Assembly (NCBI GenBank): GCA_037043015.1
Contig: CM073325.1
Span: 7,791,001 to 7,855,000 of the forward strand
Direction of reading: 5' to 3'
DNA: 64,000 nt
DNA from: Bryum argenteum
Taxonomy: Eukaryota; Streptophyta; Bryopsida; Bryales; Bryaceae
Below the pieces are notes generated by a model. That model ran no database searches. It saw nothing but the letters and a program-made list of their open reading frames with translations, and was not told the DNA's origin. The translations under genes were made by a program, and so were the position numbers. Shown here in pieces: positions 1 through 11,070 of this stretch (position 1 is its first letter; every line of letters begins with the position of its first letter).

Positions 1-268
1 CAACAAACATCAACTAAATAATAAATAAAAACAGCGTTAAGAACTTGATTGATAGGGTCCACACAGGTGCAAGGAGTCAAGTCAGCTCTTAAATGTGTTG
101 CAATACTGCCTCTCTCTTGAGGAGTTATAATAACTCTTCGCATTGTTTGCAAAGCATTGTATCGACAACTTGTACTCGTTGATAGCTCCCTCAGATTGTC
201 CGAAGCTTATCTACAACTTCACTCTTTGCAAAAACTCTCGACACCAGAAGCTTGTTCAGCTGAAGTTG

Positions 269-455
269 GTGAGAGGTTAGCTTGTGCCATTTGTGTGTTC
301 CGCTCTTGTTGATTTGTGTCTCTTGTACTCCTTTCTTGGTTGATCGATTGGTGTTTAACTAAATTTGAATGCCGTTATTCATTCTAGTGTGGAGCTTTAG
401 GGTCCTCGATCAAAGTTTGATTGCTTGTGTACTGAGCCTTTTTGTGTTGGAGCAG
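269..455 (+). other. Probable 5'-UTR intron of the H3-tail-like gene
   Basis: A GTGAGA donor follows CTGAAGTTG at 268/269, and a pyrimidine-rich tract ending TTGGAGCAG lies at 447-455, six bases before the ATG at 462. Plant H3.3-type histone genes commonly have such a leader intron, so this fits a gene derived from or imitating H3. The intron is inferred from splice signals only. Confidence 0.4.
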
Positions 456-461
456 GAAACG

Positions 462-806
462 ATGGTGCGCACCAAGGAAGTTGCTCGTAAGTCCATGTGG
501 TATGGATGTGGTGAGGCGCCCAGGAAAGAGGCACCCAGGCAATTGGCTGCGAAGAAGCACCTCGCACCCAAGCAGTTGGCTCCGAAGAAGAAGCTGGAAC
601 CCTTCAAGCCTCTGCTGATGCAGCCAGCGGTGAAGCGAAGGGTGAGTTTCGGCGAGCAAGAAGCAGCGCCGGAACGAACAGTGGTCACGCGAGCTTCTTC
701 TTCCCAGCTGCTGCTGCAGGTGGTGGTAGCCGACGAGAATCCCACTCCCGAGCAGCAGTCCGCATCTCCAGACATGGCAATCTCTGATATCGTGCCACCA
801 ATGTAA
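462..806 (+). CDS. Histone H3-tail-like small basic protein without histone fold
   Basis: This ORF encodes 114 residues. It opens MVRTKEVARKS, which follows the H3 tail ARTKQTARKS with R2, T3, K4, A7, R8, K9 and S10 all kept. After a short insert come APRK, then APRQLAAKK and two more Lys/Pro/Ala segments (HLAPKQLAPKKK) resembling H3 residues 15-37. After about residue 50 nothing resembles the H3 alpha-N or histone-fold helices. The rest is a KRRVSF basic patch, a Gln/Leu/Val stretch and an acidic Pro/Ser C-terminus. The start was chosen at 462 because the H3-like register begins there; an upstream in-frame ATG at 369 lies in the proposed leader intron. A donor-like AGG|GTGAGT near 638-646 could splice the tail onto another exon, but no fold-encoding exon is visible downstream. 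It could be a decayed H3 copy or a functional tail mimic; the uninterrupted frame favours neither decisively. Confidence 0.55.
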   Translation: MVRTKEVARKSMWYGCGEAPRKEAPRQLAAKKHLAPKQLAPKKKLEPFKPLLMQPAVKRRVSFGEQEAAPERTVVTRASSSQLLLQVVVADENPTPEQQSASPDMAISDIVPPM

Positions 807-3800
807 AGAGGACCTGCATGCAGGTGTTGGACACGAAGAAGCTCGATCTGAATGGAAGACGATCACTCTGATCGAATCTTGCATCGATGCATGTGTCCCC
901 GGCAACATTCCATTGATGGAATTTCTTCTAACCTGCTGATTCCATGATTCCTTTTTTGAACTTTGTGAGAATTTGTTGATGCTCATTCTTCGATTGAACA
1001 TCCTTTGCAAGACTCCGACATCGATCAGTCACCAGGCAGTGTCCGGTGTCCGTGCATTGACAATCGGCTGTTGAGATTCTCGTCAACTTGACCTTTTCGA
1101 GCTTTGATTCATCGGATGACGCTCATTCTTCATTTGAAGAGATTTGGAGAACGTTTATTCCAATACAGGGTGTAATTTTGACTTGAGTTTGATCTGAATG
1201 TTCATTCTAGCTTGCAAATTTGAAATGCTCAGCTTACAAGTTTGTTCTTGAGATACAATAGCTCATTCTTGATGCATAATATGTATCTCTTCTTCTTGTG
1301 TTGTGATGTGGGGCTGTTCTTGAGGAGATATTGCAAAACATTTACTATGGAGTGAGAACTCATTCCTTGAAATCATTAAGAATAGTAAGCTTAGTAACTA
1401 GTCCATAAGAGATATCACTCAAGTTCTCATGCACCACTTTTTGGTTTCTAGTGCAGCGGCATTGTTAGTAATGGTGTGGGAAGGGCTTTTACAAGCTTTG
1501 AAAGAAGTTCTTTAACCCCTAAAGATCCACGATGTTTTGGGAGCTTGAAATCCCAACACAGACCACTATGTACTAATGGGGGTACGTCCAATATTTTTGG
1601 AAATTTTTGATAATTTCAACCGTAGGATCTTGAAGTAGACTACCATTGGTAGTAGTGTGAAAATTTTCAACCGTTGGATCATCACTAGATGTGAGATCAT
1701 AACGTTTGAAGTTGACTGTAAATTTTTTTTATGCCTTGACCGTAAACGCCGAATCGGTGGCCGTGGTCGTTTAGGGGTTAAAGATCAGAATTCATTCCAA
1801 GCCGCTTCACATTGTAGCATGAAGTGGAAGTGATACAAAGCATGAAACAAGAATGAGCTATGGTATATGAAGAAAGAACTTTTAAGCTCTTTTCAGGTTT
1901 GCAATCTAGAATGAACAAAGAATGAGAACACTTGTTTGTAGATAGTGTATAAAGTATTTGTAATTGTGTATGTTACTTTTATTGATGAATTTGTAAATTT
2001 GTGTTGAAGATACAATAATCTTCATTGTAGTTTTGAAATCGTATCATTTTTGAGTACACATGCAATGTTCAAAGTTGATAAGAGATTTGTCCCTTAGTGT
2101 TGAATTCGTAAATGAGGTGTTCCATATTGTACATGTTGCTCACATGGTGAATTATCATTGAAGTGAATAAAAAGCTTAGTTTCTAGTTTTTTTTGGTGCA
2201 CAAATGAGCACTTCAGAACTTGTGCAACTATTTTGACTTTTTACCCTTATTCTCTAAATTTGTAAGCAAAAGAGACTTTACTAATGTATACTCCATTACA
2301 TTAAGACAAGGCAAATAATGAATGATGATTATCACCTGTACCTTGCTATAAATTTTATCCTAAACGTATGATTTGAGGGCAAATTTATTCAATTTTAAAT
2401 AGCTTTATACACACATGAATAGTACTACGTGGTTTTGTCAACCATTATTATTTACTTACTTCATCTTGCTTAGAGTTTCATAAACCATAGTAGTTACCCT
2501 TTACTTATTCAAGTTTTCACTTTATATTACAACAATTTTTCATTATTTCATAGTATTGCCATTTTGAGTTCTTAGGTTCTCAGCTACGTAATTACGTAAT
2601 TTTTTAGCATTTAAAATCTAAAGTCAACAATATCTTGATTTTTCTGTTCCCATTTTCTCTACTTTTATTCTTTCAAAGAGTTAAAACTATTTAGAGATTT
2701 AAAGGTGTTTCTCCTTATTTCTCCAACAAGAACATTCACGTTTTAAAAGACCTCATACTCTAGTGGATATCCACTTTAAAGGCTCAAAGTGCACTTTGCG
2801 CATGGTGAAATTAGTCCAAATCTCTATATTACCATAATTATTTTATCACAATACTAACAAGTTCTATGGTGTACACCAAATCTCCAATTTACACAATCAA
2901 CAAAATTTACACAATTATTAAAATTCATAATGAACACATACCAAATGTCTCATGATAGAAAGGATTCTTATCCATTCAAACATGTATTTCAACTTAGTTG
3001 AAAAGCATACAATTAAGCATTTTTTATTTTTTTATTTTTTGGTACATGTACTATATTAAACATATGGAAAACATGACAAGATAAAGGAATTTCCGTACTT
3101 TTATCTAGATTGGGATACTTGGAATATAGTCTCGCAAGTACAACATATTATTCATATGTGCACATATTTTGAAATATAAATATGTAAGGTGAAATTTGAA
3201 GAACAAAGAAGATTCTTGCACTCTCACAACTTTAACAAAAAAGTTATCAAATGCCCTCCAAATAGAAACCCTCCTCCCTGAAAATTTTACCCATAAATTA
3301 TTTAATTTACCAATATGGTATTTTAGACCATAAATACTACAATAGACCGAATCATAAGGTCTACCTCGGTAATGGGGAAATACCCAGATCAAAAGTGGGC
3401 CCAAGACCGCCCAACATTCGGATACCGCTCCCGGTATCTCGCCCATTCACATCAACGCACCAAAACCGGGTCCGGTCCATGACCCAGCCCCATCACCCCC
3501 CTCCCAAGTCTAGGCTGGACATAGATTCTCGAATCAGCCTCAAGAGTAGATTTCTTCTCCATCATGTACACCTCACATACACATTCTACGACGGGACCCA
3601 GTCCCATCACCACAGTTAAAATCTACGAATTCAAGAGATTTGTAAAATCAGCCTCGGGAGTAGACTTCGGGCCCAGCATGTACAATCCACGTATATAATC
3701 TAGGGCTGGCATGCATCGCCACCTTCACCTCGTGGCCTCTATCCGCTACGAGATTGCAAGCCAATCCTGTTTTCCAGTCCCCGTCGTACAACGAATTTGC

Positions 3801-4124
3801 TGCTCCATTTTTTTCCTCTTTCTGCGCCAGGTAGTACTCATTACAATTTCCAGCTTCCTCGTGTGAATAAGCTTCGGAATTGGTTTTTGTGAAGGTGGCA
3901 ATTCGTCGTCCGATATTTTTTGTGGTCGCTTGTGAGCTTTCGTTGCTGGCTTCCTCCCGCTTTTTCAATTTGTTGTAAAGCAAATTGTGTTAGTTTCGAC
4001 GTCATCAGTTTGCGGTGAACACGTTTCGGGTGTGAAGAGCGGCAGGTCTTTATCTAGTGTATATTGGAGCTTGCTTGGCATTGTGTGCTGAAGTTGACCT
4101 GCATTGACGAGGTGTCTAAGTTTT
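807..4124. other. AT-rich intergenic region and DXR promoter side
   Basis: No supported gene is visible here. Up to about 1.3 kb it looks like 3' flank of the H3-tail-like gene, with the phrase GCTCATTCTT recurring near 980, 1125 and 1260. A small TTAA-flanked element sits at 1512-1781. From 1.8 to 3.3 kb the DNA is AT-rich and featureless. From about 3.4 to 4.1 kb GC content rises and the sequence becomes the upstream and leader region of DXR. Short open frames here show no family resemblance. Confidence 0.6.
1512..1781. mobile_element. Small piggyBac-like TTAA-flanked MITE (262 bp)
   Basis: The 262-bp element runs from 1516 to 1777 between TTAA direct repeats at 1512-1515 and 1778-1781. 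Its ends are inverted (CCCCTAAAG at the left, CGTTTAGGGG at the right). Internal phrases such as GAAATTTTCAACCG(T/C)TGGATC recur in the larger TTAA element at 30059-30972, so it looks like an internally deleted member of that family. It has no coding capacity. Confidence 0.7.
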
Positions 4125-4205
4125 GTAAGTGAAATTCGTTGTAGTGACGGTTTGCTGCGCTTTCTTATAGACTAGCTTCCTTAACTGTTTTCGGTTGTGA
4201 CGCAG
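4125..4205 (+). other. Probable 5'-UTR intron of DXR
   Basis: A canonical GTAAGT donor at 4125 and a pyrimidine-rich acceptor ending GTGACGCAG at 4205 lie 20 bp before the DXR start codon. The 81-bp size fits the small introns of the coding part. It is inferred from splice signals. Confidence 0.5.
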
Positions 4206-4224
4206 GTCTGAGAGCGGTGTAGCC

Positions 4225-7200
4225 ATGGCTTTGACGACAGCTTCCATGGCGGGGCTTTGTGGAGTCGAACTCGGTGCCCGAGGCTTTGTAATGCTCCTTC
4301 TTGTTCCTGGTGGATTTCTATTGACAGACTAGATAATGGCAATTAAGGCTAGAGAATTGTGGCCTGTACCGGAAATAATGCCTTTGAGAGTCGTGCTTTT
4401 CACTTGCAACTTCTATTCGGGCATGGCTACTAATGAACCAAGTAAGAAGGAATGATTCTCCTAGTGACGGGCTAATCAATTGTAACCTTGTGTAGGTGCA
4501 GAGAGAAGCAGGGATGACAGCTATGGATATGCCTTCGTTTTCCGGCTGTAGACTTCAAGGTCCGCAATCTCTACCCTAAATTTAGCAAAGCCTAGTATCA
4601 GCGGGATTGGAGTCCTGGTAAATGCAGGTTTTAGGTCTTTCATCACCAGAGATTGTCACGTGTCTGTGACTTTCCTCCAATTGAGGTTTCTAATCAATAT
4701 CAATCGCTCTCATCCCGTTTTCTGTTTAAGAAATTCAGGATCTCCTTAATTTCTCTCTTTGTGAAAGTGAGCTTCTGTCAGGTTATGCGTATGTAGACCC
4801 GTGTCGTTTTCTATGGATTCTAAGAAGATGCGGGATTATAACGTTTCCCATCTCATCACATCTATTGTGGAAATGTGGCTCTGTAGAGGAGATTCTTATA
4901 TGCAGTTGGTTTTTGTGTGTTTGCAGTGAAGGGCAACCAGAAGGCAAGTCCTCTGGTGACGAAGGTAGTGCAAGGAACGAGGAGTGTGTTGGTAGATGTG
5001 CCGTCTGCATGGCCCGGCAGGGCAGTTGCTGAAGAAGTGAAAACCAGGACCGGTCCTAAGCCTATCTCCCTCATCGGATCCACTGGCTCCATCGGCACAC
5101 AGGTGAGATACCTTCATAAGCAAACGACCTCGTTTAGGTTTTGCACCTTTCTAGATCTCTTCTTTTGCAACGATATTGTGGAATTCCCCACGTTATGTCA
5201 TTGTAAGTTACCTGATCCATGGCGTTCATGATCTTACACTTGTAACAATGATCAGGGTTAGGAAGTTCATTGAGGGGTTCGAACTGGTTTTTTGGATTTA
5301 GTATCTTGTCTAAGCTCCAATTTACGGTGGTTTTTAATTTTCTCTCTGAATCTCAATTTGTACATGTGAGAATATGAGATGATGCACTTCACACGAGACA
5401 GATGTTCTCGAAGTAAAAGTATGTCTTTAAGTACAGTACTTTTTGCGCATCTGTACTGTTCCTAAAGATGCCAGTACTGTCGTCAATAGTAGTCAAGAAT
5501 GCCGGGCGCATCATTTCAGGATTCTGGCCTTATTCATAGTGGAAGGATCGTATCATGTGATGGCAAGGAGAATCCCTTATACATTTTACAGTTGAGCAGC
5601 TTTTGTAATAAAGTACAGTAGAATTCGTCAAATTTTATTCCTTAACAGTTCATTCGATTTAAACAATTTTTCTCCCTTACACCTTTCAAACCTTTTATAG
5701 CTTCCGCAAAACGCTTACCTATTGATATAAGGTATGAGGGGTCTACTGGATGAAGTTATGAATATATCGATTTACTTAAATGTGTTAGAAAGAGGTTGCT
5801 TATTATTGTGTCGTGCTGTGCGTTGTAGACTTTGGACATTGTTGCTGAGAACCCGGAAAAGTTCAAGATTGTAGCAATGGCTGCTGGCTCCAACATCTCC
5901 CTCTTGGCTGAACAGGTAAAGCTGCAAATTCCTTAACCCGACTTATGTTACCACGACAGTTTTAGGCATTTCTGCTGTATGATCCTCCTCGGTTTCGAGA
6001 AGAGATCATAACATTACCTCCAGAAGGTATTTTGATGAGAAGTTTTGGTAATCATATGGATTGTTGACATACTTGCTTTTCAGATTAGAGCTTTCAATCC
6101 AAGCCTCGTGTCAATAAAAGACGCGTCAAAAGTGGGCGAGTTGAAAGAAGCTCTGGCTGGCATGGAGAAGCTGCCAGAGATCATGGTCGGCGAACAAGGC
6201 ATGGTGGAGGTGGCCAGGCATCCGGAGGCTGTCACTGTTGTCACAGGAATCGTGGGATGTGCGGGACTGAAGGTATGCATCATCGCTCACTGTCTGTGCA
6301 GCTTGTAGTCAAATCCAACATTCTCTTTCCTTCTACAGTGAATCTCAATCATCATTTCTGCTATGCTCTAAGTTATCAGAAGAAGGCATATTGATAACCC
6401 GAAGTGTACAGCAATTCTTGCATCTTAACCTCCTTCCGTTGTCAAGAAGTTTAGAAGCCAATATTTCAATCTTATCGAGTTTATTCAATTTTTTCTTTTT
6501 CGTGGTTATATTGATATGTAATACTTCATAAGCTTTTAACCGTCGTGCACTTTCTATCTGTAGTAAGTACATAACAGCATGAGTTACCTTGTGAATAGCA
6601 CAATGGATGTGAAAATTGAAGAGTGTATAGGTGGAATGAGATGTCAAGGTTGAGAAAATTGAAGAGAAGAGCAAGAGGGCAGCCTACAAGACACGAGAGA
6701 GGTGAGGTGATAATCTAGTGGTTTGTTTCTCGCAGCCCACAGTTGCTGCCATTGAAGCTGGAAAGGATATCGCTTTGGCCAACAAGGAGACCTTGATCGC
6801 TGGAGGTCCGTATGTGCTACCTTTGGCTAAGAAGCACGGCATCAACATCTTGCCTGCTGATTCTGAGCACTCGGCCATCTTCCAGGTTATTACTCTCCTT
6901 TCGCAGTAAGAGAGTCAGTATATAATTATTGCCCAGATGCCTATCAAGAGAAAGCAGAGTGAAAACATTTAGCGCAGCAGATATATGAACCAAGTCTTAG
7001 TTCCATCGTTGTTCAACGCATTGAATCATAGGAATCAATTTGCCATGGTTAAGTGCTCAATGTCAGCTTCGAAAATCTCTTGTTTCTGAATCTCTTGCAT
7101 GCTATTTTTTTAACAGTGTATTCAAGGACTTCCTAAAGGTGGGTTGAGGCGCATCATCCTCACAGCTTCTGGAGGTGCATTCAGGTATAGGACTTGGCTT

Positions 7201-8600
7201 GTTATAATTCTTTCCCTTTTCAGTCACGAGAGTTTTGGTAGCAAGTATTATCGTTAAATTCCTAGAAGGCAAAGTTCCACGACCTCGTCTGGTGGCTTAA
7301 GAAGGTGTTGTGCATTGTTCGTTTTCAGGGATTGGCCTGTGGAGAAGCTGAAAGATGTGAAAGTAGCAGATGCCCTGAAGCATCCCAACTGGAGCATGGG
7401 TCGTAAAATTACAGTCGACTCTGCTACATTGATGAACAAGGTTAGTGTCCTTCAATCATTCCTCCATACCACTATGCATGTACTTTCAGCAGCTAAGTCT
7501 CTTCCTAATGTGACGAGTGCTTACGCGGGCAGATTTTTTTATTTCTGTTGACTGAAACAAATTCTGAACTTGTTGCGTTTATCAGGGTTTGGAAGTGATT
7601 GAGGCTCACTACTTGTTCGGGGCGGACTATGATGACATTGACATTGTTGTTCATCCACAATCTATCATCCATTCTATGGTGGAAACCCAGGTATATCTTA
7701 AACCCTGCACAAAGCAAACATTGCTATAAGAGCTTTGAGAAACACTTATAAAGAATGTCTCTACGAGCTGTTAAAAATGTATCGAACCTGTACATTTTCA
7801 TTAGAAACGTTGCCAAGTTTTACTATTTCGGCTATGTAATTTCTAACTGTACGTTTTTTCTTTTCAGGACTCGTCCGTGATTGCTCAACTAGGGTGGCCA
7901 GACATGCGCCTCCCCATCCTGTACACCATGTCGTGGCCAGAGCGTGTCTACTGCTCCGAGAAGACATGGCCTCGTCTGGACTTCTTTAAGTAAGCTCAAT
8001 CTCTGGAGTGTCTTAGCAACAACAGTTTAGACGCCTCATCGCTTTTCCACGCTCGTCACTTTCTGAAATATTCATTGTTTCATCATTTCACGAGTTTTCT
8101 TTTTTATTTTATTTCGATTGCTTTAGATGAGTGTACTGTTCTAACTAGATCCAATTCGTTTACAGAATGGGCAACTTGACGTTCATGAAGCCAGATCATG
8201 CAAAATATCCTTCAATGGGTCTCTCGTTCAGTGCTGGTCGAGCTGGTGGGACGATGACGGGTGTGTTGAGTGCCGCAAATGAGAAGGCTGTCGAACTCTT
8301 CCTTGAAGAGAGGTATTGTTGCTATGCCGACTTTCAGTAGTTGATTCAATCACATCAAAGTTCTCTCTTATTGTAGAAGCAACTCGCCATGCATCGAGCT
8401 GACAGCAATCGTTTGACATGGAATGCAGGATCGGGTACTTGGACATAGTGAAGGTGATAGAGATGACGTGCGCAAAGCACAGGGAAGAGTTGGTAGAGAA
8501 GCCGACGTTGGAGGACATTCTTCACTACGATGGCTGGGCACGCGATTATGCCGCCCAATTGATCGACTCAGGCACGTTCCGACCAGTTGTGGCTGTTTGA
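4225..8600 (+). CDS. DXR: 1-deoxy-D-xylulose 5-phosphate reductoisomerase (plastid), 12 exons
   Basis: This enzyme converts DXP to MEP using NADPH and a divalent metal, the first committed step of plastid isoprenoid synthesis. Inferred exons are 4225-4287, 4498-4559, 4927-5102, 5829-5915, 6084-6272, 6736-6885, 7117-7184, 7329-7440, 7586-7690, 7868-7989, 8166-8312 and 8429-8600. All junctions keep frame with GT-AG; the donor at 4560 (GTCCGC) is weak. Visible landmarks are a Ser/Thr/Ala-rich transit peptide, the plant-specific SAWPGRAV, the nucleotide-binding [18 protein letters not shown], the metal and substrate site [12 protein letters not shown], the catalytic-loop region [25 protein letters not shown] and the C-terminal domain ending RPVVAV. 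It matches seed-plant DXR along its full length with no broken motif. The N-terminal two exons are the least certain part; an alternative start is the ATG at 4514. Its last codons and 3' region are copied inside the array downstream. Confidence 0.95.
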
Positions 8601-8775
8601 GGAGGAACTCACTCATACTAAAGGACTCAATACACCAGTGGGTCCGAAGCTGCCTGTAGATTATGGAGCCACTTCAAATGGTGGCGCTGTGTAGATTTAG
8701 ATTCAAACGTGACATTCGTTGACAAGATGAGAATTTCTTTGAGTCACCCATCACACGTAATGGTTGGTGGAAGTT
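8589..8775 (+). repeat. DXR 3' end: source-like copy of a repeated block
   Basis: The stretch from the last four DXR codons through the stop and about 175 bp of 3' sequence recurs at 12643-12830, 15690-15870 and 20818-21060, each time downstream of an ISG12-like gene. Shared landmarks are TGTGGCTGTTTGAGGAG, AAAGGACT, AGTGGGTCCGA and GCTGCCTGTAGA. This copy is joined to a real gene, so it is the likely origin. Confidence 0.8.
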
Positions 8776-10660
8776 TTGTTTTTGGCCAACCTGTCAAGGA
8801 AAGGTATATGTACCATCGCAAGTATGTACGTTGTGGATGTTTTCGCTACTTCATAGAAATAGTGAATATTGGATTGAAGGTAGAAAGTGAGACTTGTAGT
8901 GGGTGGTGCTTAAAATCACAACTTTCTAGGGATATATCTTTCTTGGAATCTGGGCTGGATTTCTGGATCCCAATCAGCCGCGAGCTAAGTGCCTACTACA
9001 ACTTCACATGCACCCTGATAGTACTGAAGGGAAGATACCACAATCTGAAGCATGCATGAGAAGCCCACATGCTGTGAGTATGCCGAAGCGGCGAATGTAG
9101 AGAAACGACATTCCGATTAAAAAAAGTTATGGTTCTTCAAAGTTGCTGAATATCTTTTGTAGTGAAAAAGTTATGGCTCTTCACTAAGAATGACTCATCA
9201 ACTACGGAAAGAGTAGATGTCAAGAAATACCTCATATGCCCAATTTGGACAGAATTTGAGTAAGTTATGGTCATCTGAAAATACCGACGACTGGTAAGGT
9301 AGAGTGTCTTAAAAGCGCCACAGGACCCAAGAGCGATCTGTCCTCGTTTGTAGATTGTGAAGATACAGATGTACCTCATTTGTATATAACGCATTTGGGT
9401 CAAATCTTACTTAGCACTTTGGAATTTTGTATAAAATTCACAAATGCGAATTACATGTTGCAAATTTTTGCAATCCTCCCGAAAACCTATTTCGAATGTG
9501 GTCATAATTTTATTTTGAATTTACTAGTGCTAAAAATAGGTCAGATCTCTTAAGGTGGCGCTTTTAGGACACTCTACCTTAGTCTTGTTTAGTGACCTAT
9601 CCAATCTATAGGTACAATCTAGATTGGTAGTTTTGTCTAGTGAAGTATCTAATCTATGGGTACAATCTAGCTCGACTCGGGCTAAAATGTATCTTATAAA
9701 AATCATGCAATTGTTTATTATAGAGAAAATGGTGTTCTACGGCTGTCATTCCACTTACTTTTCCCATGCATGATAATTACTTCCATTATCAATTTCATTA
9801 GAGATTGGGAAATCTGGTGTTTAAGCCATTTTTTAGCACTCTTCCTATCTCTTAAGCCAATTTTTTGTTTATTTATTTTATTTATTTTATTGAGGTTAGT
9901 GAGAATTTTTAACTTCATGGTCGAGAAAGGACAAGCTTGCAACTGGGTGAATAAGGTTGGAGGTAGCCTCGATCAATGTAATCCTTAATTGATTGAGTCA
10001 GTCATAGAAGGACAAAGCTACTATTAGCTTACGTAGAAGAATTATAAACAATCTTGATTACAGGTATTTTAAATCCTAAAGTCGGAAAAAGCCCAAAAGG
10101 TCCTAAAGTTGGAAAGAGCCTAAAAGGGGTAGTGTGGGATCTGGATAGCCTGTGATTACCAAGAAGTTGAAACCTTTGGCACGTTGTAGAGTTCTCTATA
10201 CACTTTGGAAAAGTCATTTCATATTCCAAAATTCCTCACACTTTAGGAGAATGATGCTAACGGTCAAAGTTGAAATCATTATTTGATATGTGCCCAAAAA
10301 CTATCCAAACCGCGGTATATGCTCATCTACCTTAAAAATCTGCTCAATCAAGTAGATTGCAGAGACTTCAAAACTTCACCAAAAACAGTAGTTTTTTTTT
10401 TTTTTTTTTTTTTTTGTATATGTAGATGGGGTTTTTAGACATGATCTCATAGTTTGGATTTCCAATTCAACTGTTCTTCACATGTCTTTCATATAAATTG
10501 TATGAGAGTAAAAATTGCATAGACATGTTTTTAACTCACATGAGACCACGAATTTGAAGAGTCTTATTTCAAACTGTTTACAATTGAGATTGGTTTTTTT
10601 GGCCCTCAAAAAACTACATAATTACCCATTCTCCAACAAGAAAAATACTTCTTTCCAAGT
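8776..10660. other. Gene-free region between DXR and the first array gene
   Basis: There is no gene. It holds foldback-element sequence near 9160-9690 (interrupted by the TA-flanked MITE) and, at about 9940-10080, a block that recurs near 26010-26140, 29355-29400 and 34930-34990 (landmarks GTTGGAGGTAGCC and GGACAAAGCTACT). That block marks an array-unit boundary. A run of 24 T occupies 10392-10415. Confidence 0.55.
9295..9581. mobile_element. 283-bp TA-flanked MITE, copy 1
   Basis: The element is 9297-9579 between TA dinucleotides. Its inverted ends read AGGTAGAGTGTC(T/C)TAAAAGC and the reverse complement GCTTTTAGGACACTCTACCT. A second complete copy of the same length, in opposite orientation, is at 28731-29017, and a copy with an eroded left end is at 24851-25134. 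TA duplication and small size suggest a Tc1/mariner-type non-autonomous element. It sits inside a foldback element. Confidence 0.8.
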
Positions 10661-10875
10661 TTGAACATTATGATTTCATAATTGGCAAGGAATTTGAATT
10701 TAAGATTTGACATGCACATGCACATGCACATACAAGTTTAGTAAAAGATCTTACAATCACATATTAACTAAAAAATAAATCAAAATTTCCACCTTGCAGT
10801 GAAAGGGGGCACTATAGAGGGTTTTTTGCAATTTTGAGGCCTTCCTACTTTAGGAGTTAAATGTAAAGACGTAGG
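10660..10875. repeat. Right end of a TTAA-family element upstream of array copy 1
   Basis: This block (ATTGGCAAGGAATTTGAA, AGATTTGACATGCACATG, CACCTTGCAGTGAAAG, GAGGCCTTCCTACTTTAG) recurs at 14155-14345, 18440-18605 and, more diverged, 53930-54125. Its last part resembles the right end of the TTAA element at 30059-30972. It includes CACATG tandem hexamers. The matching left end is not visible here. Confidence 0.55.
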
Positions 10876-11070
10876 CCCCATTTATCAACTCCAAATTGCT
10901 CCGTCGTGTTAGATTCCCAACCCCAAGCCCCCAACCCGCCCAAGCGCCGGGTCACCTCCCTAACAAAGCTCTTGAGCAGCTGCTATTCGGCTTGTTAGAA
11001 AGTGCGACCCAGTTTTGATAACGAGTTGTCTCCGCGTAGCATCCATCCTCCTGAGGCTCGATCGATATCG

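Noticed and set aside
410..1010. Minus-strand open frames across the H3-tail-like gene
   Set aside because: They overlap the plus-strand H3-like coding sequence, have Cys/Ser/His-rich composition typical of antisense reading, and resemble no family.
3105..3983. Short open frames upstream of DXR on both strands
   Set aside because: They lie in the DXR promoter and leader, have no recognisable motif and no splice or start context.
5270..5290. GGGTTCGAACTGG as a tRNA T-arm
   Set aside because: It lies in DXR intron 3 without acceptor stem, D-arm or anticodon arm around it.
8709..9059. Open frame of 116 codons just after DXR
   Set aside because: It lies in the duplicated 3' flank; the paralogous flanks do not keep the frame.
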